Positions 18,158-27,077 are shown, counted from the stretch's first letter. The stretch is DNA of 50,702 nt from Acidimicrobiia bacterium (GCA_022824805.1 JAJDZE010000151.1:1-50702), one strand, 5' to 3'. A program made the numbers and translations. Notes: generated by a model from the sequence alone, not told the origin.

Positions 18158-19543
18158 TCAGAGCACGGGGCGGGTGGGGTCGGCGCTGTGCATCGCGTGG
18201 CGGACGGTGCGATGCGCCCATGGCGACAGGCCGGATCGACGGCGGTGTTCGCCGGTGACTGGCACCGGTTGCCAGGCGGCGACGCTGGGGTGGTGGCCGG
18301 CGTGATCGGCGGCTGCCGCGGCGGCTTGGGCGGCGAGCGCGCGCAGGCCCCGCTCGGCGCCGGCGAACACGCTGGCGTCGAGCGTGACCTGCTGGCACAG
18401 CAGCCTGCCGTCGGTGTTCGCTGATTCGTAGACGCCGGGATGGCTCAGCTCGTGCTCGATGACGCGCAGGCCGTCGAGTCCGTCCCGGTGCGGTTCGCCG
18501 TTCACTGCCAGCTTGCCGCGGCGGACCGACACGGTGCGGATGCCCGTCGGGCGCCTGACTGCGTGGCTGGAGCGTCCGTCGATGGCGACGTCGATGTCGA
18601 TGCAGTACAGCGCCTGGTCTCCCAGCCCGGCGGGCCACCACAGCGACGGCCGTTCCAGCGCGACCAGCCATTCCAGCTCGTTGCGCCCGCGCGCCAGCAC
18701 CGGCTCGGACAGGGCCAAGCCGTCGCCCAGGGTTGCGATTTGATGGATGCGTGGACGGGAGACGCCCGCCGTCGCGTCACCTGTTGTTTCCCGCTCCTGT
18801 TCGCTGCGCTCACGGGCCGCTTGGGCCACGGTTTCGCCATCCGGCTCAGCCTCTTGGCGGGCGGCGTCCTGCGACCAGCCGGCGTCGAGATCATCGGCGG
18901 GCAGCACCGTGGTGGTGACCTCGCATCGATGCGTGCCGGCGCTGTCGACGGTGGCAGCAATGCGCAGCACGGCCCGGTCTGGGCTGGCCTCGATCACCAG
19001 TGCCCGAACCCGCTCGATGCGCGCCGGTCCGGTCCGCTGGATCTGCACCTGCGCGTTCTCGGTTTGTGGCACCCGAACGGCGCCACGAGCGGCTTCCACC
19101 GCCGCCAGGTGCTCAGAGCCGAAGCGAAGCAATGGGTTCACTTCGAAGGCGTGCTCTGCGTGGCGCCCCCGCAGGTCGCCCAGATAGGTGCCGTCGAGCC
19201 ACAGGTGGCCGAGGTCGCACAGCCCGGTCGCAACGAGCCACCAGCGAGCGTCCCGGTGAGTGTCCCAGTGAGTGTCCCGGTGAGTGTCGGGGTGCCCGGC
19301 GCTGTCCGGCCCAGTCGACAGGTTCTCCGGCAGCTCGAAGTGCCGCCGGTACAAGACAGCGCTCTCGTCGGCGAGGCCAGGGTCCAGCCACCATCGGCCG
19401 GGTGTAGCCGTTGCCTGCCAGCCCGTCTTGTCGAGCCCACGGTCGGCCACCGTTCGCCACTCGCCCTGCCCAGCGGCCCGCACCAGCCAGTCGCCCGCCA
19501 GCGAGCGGGCGTCCTCGCCTGGGACAGTCAGCGCGAAAGTCAT
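18158..19543 (-). pseudogene. GH2-type glycosidase (beta-mannosidase-like) lacking the catalytic region
   Basis: The 461-residue frame starts at ATG 19543 (MTFALTVPGEDARSLAGDWL). It keeps the sugar-binding jelly roll (WWLDPGLADESAVLYRRHFE; WLDGTYLGDLRGRH) and the immunoglobulin-like domain (WWPAGLGDQALYCIDIDV; GIRTVSVRRGKLAVNGEP). The start of the barrel is badly reduced. HHPSVAAWQ corresponds to the NHPSV-W strand, but the N-E acid/base pair that should follow is absent. The frame then jumps to HSADPTRPVL and stops at TGA. Intact relatives exceed 800 residues, so the enzyme is almost certainly inactive. A 12-bp tandem repeat disturbs the N-terminal domain. Confidence 0.7.
19248..19295. repeat. 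Tandem 12-bp repeat inside the GH2 remnant
   Basis: Four units of about 12 bases (GCGTCCCGGTGA, GTGTCCCAGTGA, GTGTCCCGGTGA, GTGTCGGGGTGC). On the coding strand they give alternating D-T-H-R/W tetrapeptides. The unit length is a multiple of three, so the frame survives. It is a slippage-type expansion and not part of the GH2 fold. Confidence 0.85.
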
Positions 19544-19590
19544 TGATAGATATTGAAAGTGGTGTACGTGTGTTGCACGAATATCATGCG

Positions 19591-19622
19591 AGACCCCCGC
19601 CCAGCGAGCCGAGCGGGGGTCT
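19591..19622. terminator. Strong GC hairpin, possible terminator
   Basis: AGACCCCCGC (19591-19600) pairs perfectly with GCGGGGGTCT (19613-19622) around a 12-base loop. It lies between the GH2 remnant start and the tRNA-like element at 19655. There is no T-run, as is common in high-GC actinobacteria. It could isolate the tRNA-like gene from read-through, but which transcript it ends is unclear. Confidence 0.5.
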
Positions 19623-19654
19623 TCGAGGAGCGGAGCTGTGTGGGCTTCGTTCCA

Positions 19655-19725
19655 GGGGGCAGCCGGGTGGCCGGGACGGACTCTAAAACCACTCCCGAGG
19701 GGTTCGATTCCCCTTGCCTCCACCA
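19655..19725 (+). tRNA. tRNA-like gene with CUA anticodon (tRNA-Pyl-like candidate)
   Basis: The 71-base element has an encoded CCA end. The acceptor stem GGGGGCA pairs with TGCCTCC over seven pairs, with one G-U at 3:70. The T arm is perfect (AGGGG-TTCGATT-CCCCT). There is one base between acceptor and D stem, a CCGG/CCGG D stem with a four-base loop, and a very short variable region. The anticodon loop reads CTCTAAA, giving CUA. One linker base, a tiny D loop and CTCTAAA are known marks of pyrrolysine tRNA. Weak points: the anticodon stem has an A-A closing mismatch plus further mismatches or a bulge, and no pyl genes are in the window. It may be a real amber-reading tRNA or a decayed one. 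Confidence 0.45.
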
Positions 19726-19747
19726 GTCACGCTATGCGGGACAAATT

Positions 19748-19812
19748 GGAGGCGCAACCGGGCGGGCCTGTAAATCCATTCCCGAGGGGCACGAGCCCCT
19801 GCGCCTCCGCCA
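19748..19812 (+). pseudogene. Decayed tandem copy of the tRNA-like element
   Basis: The 65-base copy has a perfect GGAGGCG/CGCCTCC acceptor stem and ends in GCCA. It shares TCCCGAGGGG with the first copy, and the same spacer follows (GTCACG-TATGCG-GAC). The T loop has lost TTCGATT (now CACGAG), the D region is shortened, and the anticodon loop reads CTGTAAA (GUA). The start of a third copy appears after 19835 (GGCAGTGCAACC) and then diverges into the moxR leader. It is not expected to fold as a working tRNA. Confidence 0.55.
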
Positions 19813-19886
19813 GTCACGTTATGCGCGACCAACTGGCAGTGCAACCAGCCTGCGCGGCCTCGAAGCGGGCGGGTAGGTTGCCCGCC

Positions 19887-21326
19887 ATGACCCAACCCAC
19901 CACGCTCGGCGAACTCCGCAAGATCGGCTGGGTCTCCCGGCCGGTCAAGGACGAGATGCGTGCGAATGCCGCGAAGGCCATCGCCGCATCCGAGCCGCTG
20001 TTCGACGGAGTGCTGGGCTACGAGAACACCGTGCTGCCCCAGCTCGAGAACGCCATGCTGGCCGGCCACGACGTGGTGTTCCTGGGAGAGCGGGGCCAGG
20101 CCAAGACCCGCATGATCCGCTCGCTGGTGAACCTGCTCGACGAGTGGATGCCCTACATCGAGGGCTCGGAGATCTTCGACGACCCGTACAACCCGGTGTC
20201 CCGCCATGCGCTCGATCTGGTAGCCGAGCACGGCGACGACACCCCCATCGCCTGGGCGCATCGCAGCATCCGCTACGGCGAGAAGCTGGCCACGCCCGAC
20301 ACGTCCATCGCCGACCTCATCGGCGAGGTCGACCCGATCAAGGTGGCCGAGGGCAGGTACCTGTCCGACGAGCTGACGCTGCACTACGGCTTGGTGCCGC
20401 GCACCAACCGCGGCATCTTCGCCATCAACGAGCTGCCCGACCTGGCCGAGCGGATCCAGGTGGGCCTGCTCAACGTGCTCGAGGAACGCGACGTGCAGAT
20501 CCGCGGCTACAAGATCCGCCTGCCGCTCGACGTGCTGCTCGTGGCCACCGCCAACCCCGAGGACTACACCAACCGGGGCCGCATCATCACGCCGCTGAAA
20601 GACCGCTTCGGCGCGCAGATCCGCACCCACTACCCGCTCGACGTCGACACCGAGATGGACATCGCGTCGGCGGAGGCCCGCCCGCTCGACCTCACCGAGA
20701 TGGGCGAGGGCGTGGTGGTGACGCTGCCCGACTTCATGGCCGAGATCGTGGCCACCTTCAGCCATGTGGCCCGTGCCAGCAGCCAGGTCAACCAGCGCTC
20801 GGGCGTGTCGGTGCGCATGACCGTCACCAACACCGAGACGCTCGCAGCCAACGCCACCCGCCGGGCGCTGCAACGCGGCGAGCGCCACGTGGTGCCCCGC
20901 GTCAGCGACCTGGAATCGCTCATGAGCTCCACCGCCGGAAAGATCGAGATCGAGTCGATGGAAGAAGGGCGCGACGGCAAGATCGTGGAGACCATGCTGC
21001 GGGCGGCCGTGCTCGAAGTGTTCAAGAACCGCTTCTCGCCCGACGAGCTGAGCGACGTGGTCGCCAGCTTCGGCGAGGGCAAGGTGGTGCACACCGGCGA
21101 CGACCTCGGCTCGGAGTCCTACATGGAGCTGCTCGCCGGCAACCAGGCGCTGGCCGTTGCCGCGGAGTCGCTGGTCGCCGCCGAAGCCGATCCGCAATCG
21201 GACGAAGGCGCCGCCCCCGCGGTGCTGGCCTCCGCGGTCGAGCTGGTGCTCGAAGGCCTGCACCTTTCGAAGCGGCTCAACAAAGAGCATGTCGGCGCCC
21301 GGGCCACCTACCGCTCCCGCGGCTGA
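19887..21326 (+). CDS. MoxR-type AAA+ ATPase (magnesium-chelatase-like)
   Basis: The start ATG 19887 gives 479 residues; longer open sequence upstream crosses the tRNA-like DNA and is not coding. Walker A is GERGQAKTR at about residues 72-80 and the Walker B/helix insert is GIFAINELPDLAERIQ. Sensor residues lie in LLVATANPEDYTNRGRI. The family acts as a chaperone for VWA proteins, assembling or activating metal-dependent or membrane complexes. The VWA gene begins directly after its stop, so the two form a unit. Confidence 0.88.
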   Translation: MTQPTTLGELRKIGWVSRPVKDEMRANAAKAIAASEPLFDGVLGYENTVLPQLENAMLAGHDVVFLGERGQAKTRMIRSLVNLLDEWMPYIEGSEIFDDPYNPVSRHALDLVAEHGDDTPIAWAHRSIRYGEKLATPDTSIADLIGEVDPIKVAEGRYLSDELTLHYGLVPRTNRGIFAINELPDLAERIQVGLLNVLEERDVQIRGYKIRLPLDVLLVATANPEDYTNRGRIITPLKDRFGAQIRTHYPLDVDTEMDIASAEARPLDLTEMGEGVVVTLPDFMAEIVATFSHVARASSQVNQRSGVSVRMTVTNTETLAANATRRALQRGERHVVPRVSDLESLMSSTAGKIEIESMEEGRDGKIVETMLRAAVLEVFKNRFSPDELSDVVASFGEGKVVHTGDDLGSESYMELLAGNQALAVAAESLVAAEADPQSDEGAAPAVLASAVELVLEGLHLSKRLNKEHVGARATYRSRG

Positions 21327-23366
21327 GTGATGCCTATCCGCTGGCGCCGGGCCCGCCGCGAGGGCGCACGGTTCCGCTACTCGGCGTGGGACGGCACCCA
21401 GACCGGCTTCGACTTCGACGCGGAGAGCCTCTTCGCCGAGATGACCGACGACCTGCTGTATCACGGCGATCTCAATGCCGCCCTGCGCCGGCTCATGCAG
21501 CAGGGCTTCACCGACTCCGAGGGCAACCGGCTCGAAGGCCTGCGCGAGATGATCGAGCGGCTGCGCGACCGGCGCAAGGACATGCTCGAGCAGTTCGACC
21601 TCGGCGGCGTGTACGACGACATCGCTCGCGAGCTCGACGAGATCACCGACACCGAGCGCGAGGCGCTCGAGGAGTTCGCGCAGGACGCATCCGACAGCGG
21701 CGACGAGCGCCGCGAAGAGATCGCCCATTCCAGCGCGGCGGAGCGCAACCTGCAGCTCGACATGCTGCCCCCCGACCTGGCCGGGAAGATGCGCGGCCTG
21801 CAGAGCTACGACTTCGAGTCGCCCGAGGCCCGCGAGCAGTTCAACGAGCTCGTCGAGCGGCTGCGCCAGGAAGTCGCCCAGAGCTACTTCGACCAGATGA
21901 CCGGCGCCATGGGCAACATGAGCCCCGAAGACCTGGCCCGCACCAAGGACATGATGGCCGAGCTCAACCAGATGCTCGAACAGCGTGCCCGCGGCGAGGA
22001 ACCCGACTTCGAGGGCTTCATGGATCGCTACGGCGATTTCTTCCCCGAGAATCCCCAGACGCTCGACGAGCTGCTCGAGATCATGGCCAAGCGCATGGCA
22101 GCCATGGCCTCGATGCTGAACTCGATGACGCCCGCCCAGCGCCAGCAGCTCGCCGACCTCGCATCGCAGCTCATGGACGACATGGACCTGCAGTGGCAGG
22201 CCCAGCAGCTCGCCCAGAATCTCCAGCAGGCGTTCCCCGACATGGGCTGGGACCGGGGCTACCAGTTCGGCGGCGACGACCCGCTGTCGATGTCGCAGGC
22301 GGCCGACGTGCTCGCCCAGCTCGGCGACCTCGATGCGCTGGCCGAGATGCTGCAGGGTGCGGTGAGCCCCTCGGCGCTGGCCGAGGTGGATCCCGAGCGG
22401 GTGCGCGAGCTGCTCGGCGACCAGTCGGCCGAGGCGCTCGAACGGCTCAGCGAGATGGCGCGCATGCTCGAGGAATCAGGCCTCGCGCAGCACAACGAAG
22501 GCCGCCTGGAGCTGACGCCGCGAGCGCTGCGCCGCATCGGGCAGAACGCGCTGGGTGACCTGTTCAACCGCCTGATGGACGACAAGGTCGGCAGCCACCA
22601 GGTGCGCAAGTCGGGCGTCGGCCACGAGTTCGCGTACGAGACCAAGCCCTATGAGTTCGGCGACGCGTTCAACCTCAACATCGAGCGCACCGTGCGCAAC
22701 GCCGTGGCCCGCCAGGGCACCGGCACGCCGGTGAGCCTGACGCCCGACGACTTCGAGATCGAGCGGTCCGAGTTGCTGTCGCGGGCATCCACGGTGCTGA
22801 TGCTGGACCTGTCGCTGTCGATGCCGATGCGCGACAACTTCCTGCCCGCCAAGAAGGTCACGATGGCGCTGCACTCGCTGATCTCCACGCAGTTCCCGCG
22901 CGACTACCTGGGCATCGTGGGCTTCGCCGAGTCAGCCTCTGAGCTGACCGCCGCCCAGCTGCCCGAGGTGTCGTGGGACTTCGCCTACGGCACCAACATG
23001 CAGCACGGCTTCATGATCGCCCGGCGCCTGCTGGCCCGTCAGACCGGCTCGAAGCAGATCATCATGATCACCGACGGCGAGCCCACCGCCCATCTGGCAC
23101 GCGACGGGCGGCCGTACTTCGCCTACCCGCCGGTGCGCGAGACCATCGAGGCCACGCTGCTCGAAGTGGCCCGGGCCACCCGCGAGGACATCCGGATCAA
23201 CGTGTTCATGCTCGACCCCAACAGCTACCTGAGGGCGTTCGTGGAGAAGATGACCGAGATGAACGGGGGACGGGCCTTCTTCACCAGCCCCCACAACCTG
23301 GGCGATTACGTGCTCGTCGACTTCCTCGAGCACCGCCGCAAGCTCATCACCAGCGGCCGCATGTAG
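21327..23366 (+). CDS. VWA-domain protein partnered with MoxR ATPase
   Basis: The GTG at 21327 touches the moxR stop (ATG at 21330 is an alternative); 679 residues. The first ~470 residues are hydrophilic, rich in acidic helices (EEFAQDASDSGDERREEIAH; MTGAMGNMSPEDLARTKDMM) and probably coiled. The VWA domain occupies about residues 485-679 with the metal site DLSLSM at about 494-499 and the later ITDGEPT. This architecture matches ChlD/CoxE-like partners of MoxR ATPases. No signal peptide or membrane helix is seen, so it is probably cytosolic. It ends in TAG. Confidence 0.85.
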   Translation: MMPIRWRRARREGARFRYSAWDGTQTGFDFDAESLFAEMTDDLLYHGDLNAALRRLMQQGFTDSEGNRLEGLREMIERLRDRRKDMLEQFDLGGVYDDIARELDEITDTEREALEEFAQDASDSGDERREEIAHSSAAERNLQLDMLPPDLAGKMRGLQSYDFESPEAREQFNELVERLRQEVAQSYFDQMTGAMGNMSPEDLARTKDMMAELNQMLEQRARGEEPDFEGFMDRYGDFFPENPQTLDELLEIMAKRMAAMASMLNSMTPAQRQQLADLASQLMDDMDLQWQAQQLAQNLQQAFPDMGWDRGYQFGGDDPLSMSQAADVLAQLGDLDALAEMLQGAVSPSALAEVDPERVRELLGDQSAEALERLSEMARMLEESGLAQHNEGRLELTPRALRRIGQNALGDLFNRLMDDKVGSHQVRKSGVGHEFAYETKPYEFGDAFNLNIERTVRNAVARQGTGTPVSLTPDDFEIERSELLSRASTVLMLDLSLSMPMRDNFLPAKKVTMALHSLISTQFPRDYLGIVGFAESASELTAAQLPEVSWDFAYGTNMQHGFMIARRLLARQTGSKQIIMITDGEPTAHLARDGRPYFAYPPVRETIEATLLEVARATREDIRINVFMLDPNSYLRAFVEKMTEMNGGRAFFTSPHNLGDYVLVDFLEHRRKLITSGRM

Positions 23367-23406
23367 CTGCTGTGAGGTCTGTGCCTGCCGGTTGGAGTCC
23401 GCAGGC

Positions 23407-24081
23407 TCAGTCGGGGGGATGCAGGCCGTCGAGGACCATGTCGGCGAACTGGCGGGCGAGGTCTTCGAGGCGCAGCTCGCCGCCGGGGCGATACCAGCTG
23501 GCAAGCGAATTCAGGCCGGAGATCATGATCCGGGCGAGCACCCTGGCGTTGGAGTCGGCCCGCAGGGAACCGTCGGCCTGGCCCTCGGCGAGCAGGCCGA
23601 CCCAGAGGTTGGTGAAGTCGCGCAGGGGCACCGCCAGGCTCTCGCGGGTCTGGGGGGGCGATTCGTTGAAGCAGCGAATGTTGGCCACCGTGAAGTTGCT
23701 CTCGGCCACGATGCAGTTGACGTAGGCCACGATGGCCTCGGCCAGACGGTCGGAACCCCGTGCCTCGGGACCCAGCGCTTCCAGGGCTGCATCGATCGCG
23801 GCGCGGGCATGGTCGATGCCCACGCTCAGCACCTCTTCGACGATCGCGTCCTTGGAGTCGAAGTGGTAGTAGAGGCTGCCGGCCTGCATCTCCGCAGCAC
23901 CGGCGATGTCGGTGAGCGTGGTGGCGGCATAGCCGCGGCATGAGAGCAGGCGCGCGGCGGCATCGAGGATGCGCATTCGGCTGCGCTCGCCCTTGCGGAT
24001 CCGCCGGCCGTTGCTGTTGCCATCGCCATCGCCATCGCCGCTGACGGTGTCTAGGTTTGTGCTGTCGTCGATGACGTTCAT
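23407..24081 (-). CDS. TetR family transcriptional regulator
   Basis: The start at ATG 24081 gives 224 residues. An N-terminal acidic/Gly-Asp repeat (GDGDGDGN) precedes the helix-turn-helix: RILDAAARLLSCRGYAATTL and IAGAAEMQAGSLYYHFDSKD at about residues 40-85. The remainder is the ligand-binding helical domain. It is divergent from the flavin-dependent oxidoreductase gene with 46 bases between starts, so that gene is the likely target. The ligand is unknown. Confidence 0.87.
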   Translation of the reverse strand: MNVIDDSTNLDTVSGDGDGDGNSNGRRIRKGERSRMRILDAAARLLSCRGYAATTLTDIAGAAEMQAGSLYYHFDSKDAIVEEVLSVGIDHARAAIDAALEALGPEARGSDRLAEAIVAYVNCIVAESNFTVANIRCFNESPPQTRESLAVPLRDFTNLWVGLLAEGQADGSLRADSNARVLARIMISGLNSLASWYRPGGELRLEDLARQFADMVLDGLHPPD

Positions 24082-24127
24082 GGCGTCGAAGAACCTAGGC
24101 GACCGATCAGCTCGGCGGGAGGCCGCA

Positions 24128-25252
24128 GTGAAGTTCAGCTTGTTCATGTACTGCACGATCGGCCGGCGCCACGAGCTCGAAGCCGGCCTCGCAGGCCTCA
24201 ACAACGACTACTACCAGCGCATGCTCGGCGAGATTGCCGAGATCGCTCGCTTCGCCGACGACAACGGCTGGTACGGCTTCGGCCACCCCGAGCACCATCT
24301 GCAGATCGAGGGCTTCGAGATCTCCAACGATCTGAACCTGATGGCGAGCTGGATCGCCCAGCACACCAGCCGGCTGCGGCCGATTGCGTGCGGCTACGTG
24401 TCGACCACCCACAACCCGATGCGTGTCGCCGAGCAGGTGGCCACCCTCGACCACATGACCGGCGGGCGGCTGTGCTTCGGCGTGGTGCGCGGCTACCAGC
24501 ACCGCTGGGTGGACCAGTTCAAGATCCGCCCCGACCTCGCCGCGGTGGGCAAGTGGAACCGCGGCACCGACGAGGACGCCTACAACCGTCGCTTCTTCGA
24601 AGAGTTCGTGGATGTGGTGCTCACCGCCTTGCGCAACAACACGTTCTCTTACGAGGGCGAGTTCTGGCGCTTCCCCAACGACAACCTCAACCCGCACACC
24701 CACACCGTGTATTCCGACTACGGCGCCGGGGTCGACCCCGACATGACCATCCACGAGGTCGGCATCGCCCCGCGCCCGCTGCAGTCGCCGCACCCGCCGC
24801 TGTACGGCGGGTTCACCATGTCGATGGACTCGGCGGTCTTCTGGGCGCGCCACGGCGGTACGCCGATCGTGCTGAGCGACAAGATGGACTTCTGCGAGGC
24901 GCTGTGGAAGGCGTACCGCACCGAGGCCGCGCAACACGGCATCGAGAAGCCCCGCGGCCACGAGTGCGGCTGGGGCGGCGTGGCGGTGTGCGCGCCCACC
25001 GATGCCCAGGCTTGGGAGCTGTTCGCCGACATGGAGTGGTTCTGGAACCAGTGGGCCATCCAGTTCGGCCAAGGCATGCCGCTGCAGCTCGTCGGCAGCC
25101 CCGACACGATCAGCCGCCAGATCTCCGAGGCGCAGACAGTGCTCGGCGTCGAGGAAGCGTTCTTCCTGGTTCCCCAGGGCATCCACTCCGCCGATCAGAT
25201 CAACGCGTCGCTCGAGCTCATCAGCGACAAGGTGATGCCCCGCTTTGCCTGA
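24128..25252 (+). CDS. LLM-class (luciferase-like) flavin-dependent oxidoreductase
   Basis: GTG 24128 (VKFSLFMYCTIGRRHELEAG) gives 374 residues. Barrel motifs of bacterial luciferase-like monooxygenases are present: YGFGHPEHHLQIEGF, a segment with TSRLRPIACGYVSTTHNPMR, EQVATLDHMTGGRLCFGVVR, and LVGSPDTISRQI near the end. Members use reduced FMN or F420 to oxidise small substrates. The substrate is not evident. The divergent TetR gene probably controls it, and it overlaps the STAS gene by eight bases. Confidence 0.87.
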   Translation: MKFSLFMYCTIGRRHELEAGLAGLNNDYYQRMLGEIAEIARFADDNGWYGFGHPEHHLQIEGFEISNDLNLMASWIAQHTSRLRPIACGYVSTTHNPMRVAEQVATLDHMTGGRLCFGVVRGYQHRWVDQFKIRPDLAAVGKWNRGTDEDAYNRRFFEEFVDVVLTALRNNTFSYEGEFWRFPNDNLNPHTHTVYSDYGAGVDPDMTIHEVGIAPRPLQSPHPPLYGGFTMSMDSAVFWARHGGTPIVLSDKMDFCEALWKAYRTEAAQHGIEKPRGHECGWGGVAVCAPTDAQAWELFADMEWFWNQWAIQFGQGMPLQLVGSPDTISRQISEAQTVLGVEEAFFLVPQGIHSADQINASLELISDKVMPRFA

Positions 25253-25613
25253 CGGCGTCACCGAGCACGCCCTCACCGGCCCCGACGGGGTCTGCGTCGC
25301 CGTGCTGCGTGCGCATGGCGAACTCGACTTGGCCGCCATCGCATCGCTGGACAGCGCCGTGCGTTCGGCGCTCGCGGCGGCCGGACCAGAGCCGAGGCTC
25401 GTCGTCGATCTGTCTGATGCGGACATGATGCAGACGGTGGTGCTGGGCGTGCTGCTCGATGCCCGCAGGCGCTGCCGTCAAGCCGGCGGCGCCCTGGCGC
25501 TCGTGGTCACCGAGCCTGCGGTGCTCGCCACCTTGACCCAAGCCGGCATCGCATCGCTGTTCGACATTGCCGTGGAGGTGCACGAAGCCCTCGTGCTCGT
25601 GTCGCCTCGCTGA
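25245..25613 (+). CDS. STAS-domain protein (anti-sigma factor antagonist-like)
   Basis: The 122-residue protein starts at TTG 25245, overlapping the upstream gene. The STAS fold is visible in GELDLAAIASLDSAVR, then LVVDLSDADMMQTVVLGVLL, then RRRCRQAGGALALVVTEP. The usual phosphorylated serine in the D-S motif is replaced by Q-T, so threonine 67 or so could serve instead, or phospho-control may be lost. Such proteins release sigma factors by binding anti-sigma kinases. No partner kinase is nearby. The overlap suggests coexpression with the oxidoreductase, though the functional link is unclear. Confidence 0.75.
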   Translation: MPDGVTEHALTGPDGVCVAVLRAHGELDLAAIASLDSAVRSALAAAGPEPRLVVDLSDADMMQTVVLGVLLDARRRCRQAGGALALVVTEPAVLATLTQAGIASLFDIAVEVHEALVLVSPR

Positions 25614-25703
25614 GCGCTCGCTGTGCGCTCGCCGTGCAGGCCCCCTCGGGCTGTCGCCGTTGTGTGAGACAGCCGGCGATTGAGCCGTAGCCTGTGTGCC
25701 CGT

Positions 25704-27077
25704 ATGGCCGGTGAGGAGTACCTGTTTCATCGGGAGACATTCGCCGGCGGGGATCGCTGGCTCGCACGTCATGTGGCGCGACCGGTGCTGGCCTTCGTGC
25801 ACCGCGAGGTGGCCGGCAGCATGCTGCTGCTCGCTGCGACCGCTGCTGCGCTCATCTGGGCGAACTCGCCGTGGAGCGACAGCTACGTCGACTTCTGGCA
25901 CACCCATATCGACATTCACATCGGCAGCTTCCACATCCACCCGCTGACGTTCGAAGAATTCGTGAACGACGCGCTCATGGCGCTGTTCTTCTTCGTGGTC
26001 GGCTTGGAGATCAAGCGCGAGATGGTGACCGGGTACCTCTCGAGCCTCCGCGCGGCCACCCTGCCGGCTATCGCCGCAATCGGCGGCATGGTCGTGCCCG
26101 CGCTGCTGTACGTCGCATTCAACCCGTCGGGCGACGCAGCGGTCGGCTGGGGCATCCCCATGGCCACCGACATCGCCTTCGCCGTGGGAATCGTGGCGCT
26201 GCTCGGGTCGCGTGTGCCCCCGATGCTGAAGCTGTTCTTGCTGACGCTGGCGATCGTGGACGACATCGGGGCCATTGCCGTCATCGCGATCTTCTACACC
26301 AGCGATCTGAACCTGCGATGGCTGGTGTTCGCGGCCGGACTGCTGGTGCTCGTGCGGATGCTCACGCTGATGAAGGTGTGGGCGCTGCCCGTCTACTGGA
26401 CGATCGGGATCGTGATCTGGTACGCCACGCTGGAATCGGGCGTGCATGCCACCATCGCCGGCGTCGCGCTGGGGCTGCTGGCACCCGCCAAACCGCTGCT
26501 CACCCGGGATGCGGCGCAGGAATTCGTGGATCAGCTGCCCGAGCAGCTGCCCGACCGCCTGAGTGTCGAGCGCGTCCACCAGGCGTCGTTCGTGGTGCAG
26601 GAATCGGTGCCGATGACCGAGCGGCTCGAGACGATGCTGCATCCGTTCACGGCGTTCCTCATCGTGCCGGTGTTCGCGCTGGCGAACGCCGGTGTGCCGC
26701 TGTCGGGCGAGACGCTGTCTGACGCGGCCGGATCTCCAGTGACGTGGGGCATCGTGATCGGCTTGGTGGTCGGCAAGCCGATCGGGATCGCTGCGTTCAC
26801 CTGGGTTGCGACTCGCTTCGGGTTCGAGCTGCCCCCGGGGATGAACTGGCCGCAGTACATCGGCATGGGCTTCGCGGCGGGCATCGGCTTCACCGTGTCG
26901 ATTTTCATCACGGGCCTCGCATTCGACAACGGCGTCACCGATGCGGCCAAGATCGGCATTCTGTTCGCATCGGCCTGCGCGGCGCTGGCGGCGCTGGCGC
27001 TGTTGTGGATCTCCGGGAAGCGAGGCGCACACACCGAGGTCGCGCCCGACGAGCACGACGTCCACGACGAGTCCTGA
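25704..27077 (+). CDS. nhaA: Na+/H+ antiporter NhaA
   Basis: The protein has 457 residues from ATG 25704. NhaA hallmarks: FFFVVGLEIKREMVTGYLSS, the segment GWGIPMATDIAFAVGIVALL, and the paired ion-binding aspartates in LAIVDDIGAIAVIAIFY at about residues 186-187. ALANAGVPL and GKPIGI are also conserved. About 11-12 membrane helices are followed by a His/Asp/Glu-rich tail. It exchanges Na+ for H+ to control cytosolic pH and sodium. The pyrophosphatase gene follows on the same strand after 103 bases. Confidence 0.95.
   Translation: MAGEEYLFHRETFAGGDRWLARHVARPVLAFVHREVAGSMLLLAATAAALIWANSPWSDSYVDFWHTHIDIHIGSFHIHPLTFEEFVNDALMALFFFVVGLEIKREMVTGYLSSLRAATLPAIAAIGGMVVPALLYVAFNPSGDAAVGWGIPMATDIAFAVGIVALLGSRVPPMLKLFLLTLAIVDDIGAIAVIAIFYTSDLNLRWLVFAAGLLVLVRMLTLMKVWALPVYWTIGIVIWYATLESGVHATIAGVALGLLAPAKPLLTRDAAQEFVDQLPEQLPDRLSVERVHQASFVVQESVPMTERLETMLHPFTAFLIVPVFALANAGVPLSGETLSDAAGSPVTWGIVIGLVVGKPIGIAAFTWVATRFGFELPPGMNWPQYIGMGFAAGIGFTVSIFITGLAFDNGVTDAAKIGILFASACAALAALALLWISGKRGAHTEVAPDEHDVHDES

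Noticed and set aside
19248-19295. CRISPR-like array
   Set aside because: Units are 12 bases with no spacers and lie in a coding frame; it is a simple tandem repeat. No CRISPR array was seen anywhere in the window.
19655-19812. tmRNA 3' end or selenocysteine tRNA
   Set aside because: tmRNA lacks an anticodon arm and the anticodon here is CUA, not UCA; the long variable arm and 13-bp acceptor/T stack of tRNA-Sec are absent.
19683-21728. Long minus-strand open frame opposite the MoxR gene
   Set aside because: Shadow of the AAA+ gene; its first part only mirrors the tRNA-like DNA.
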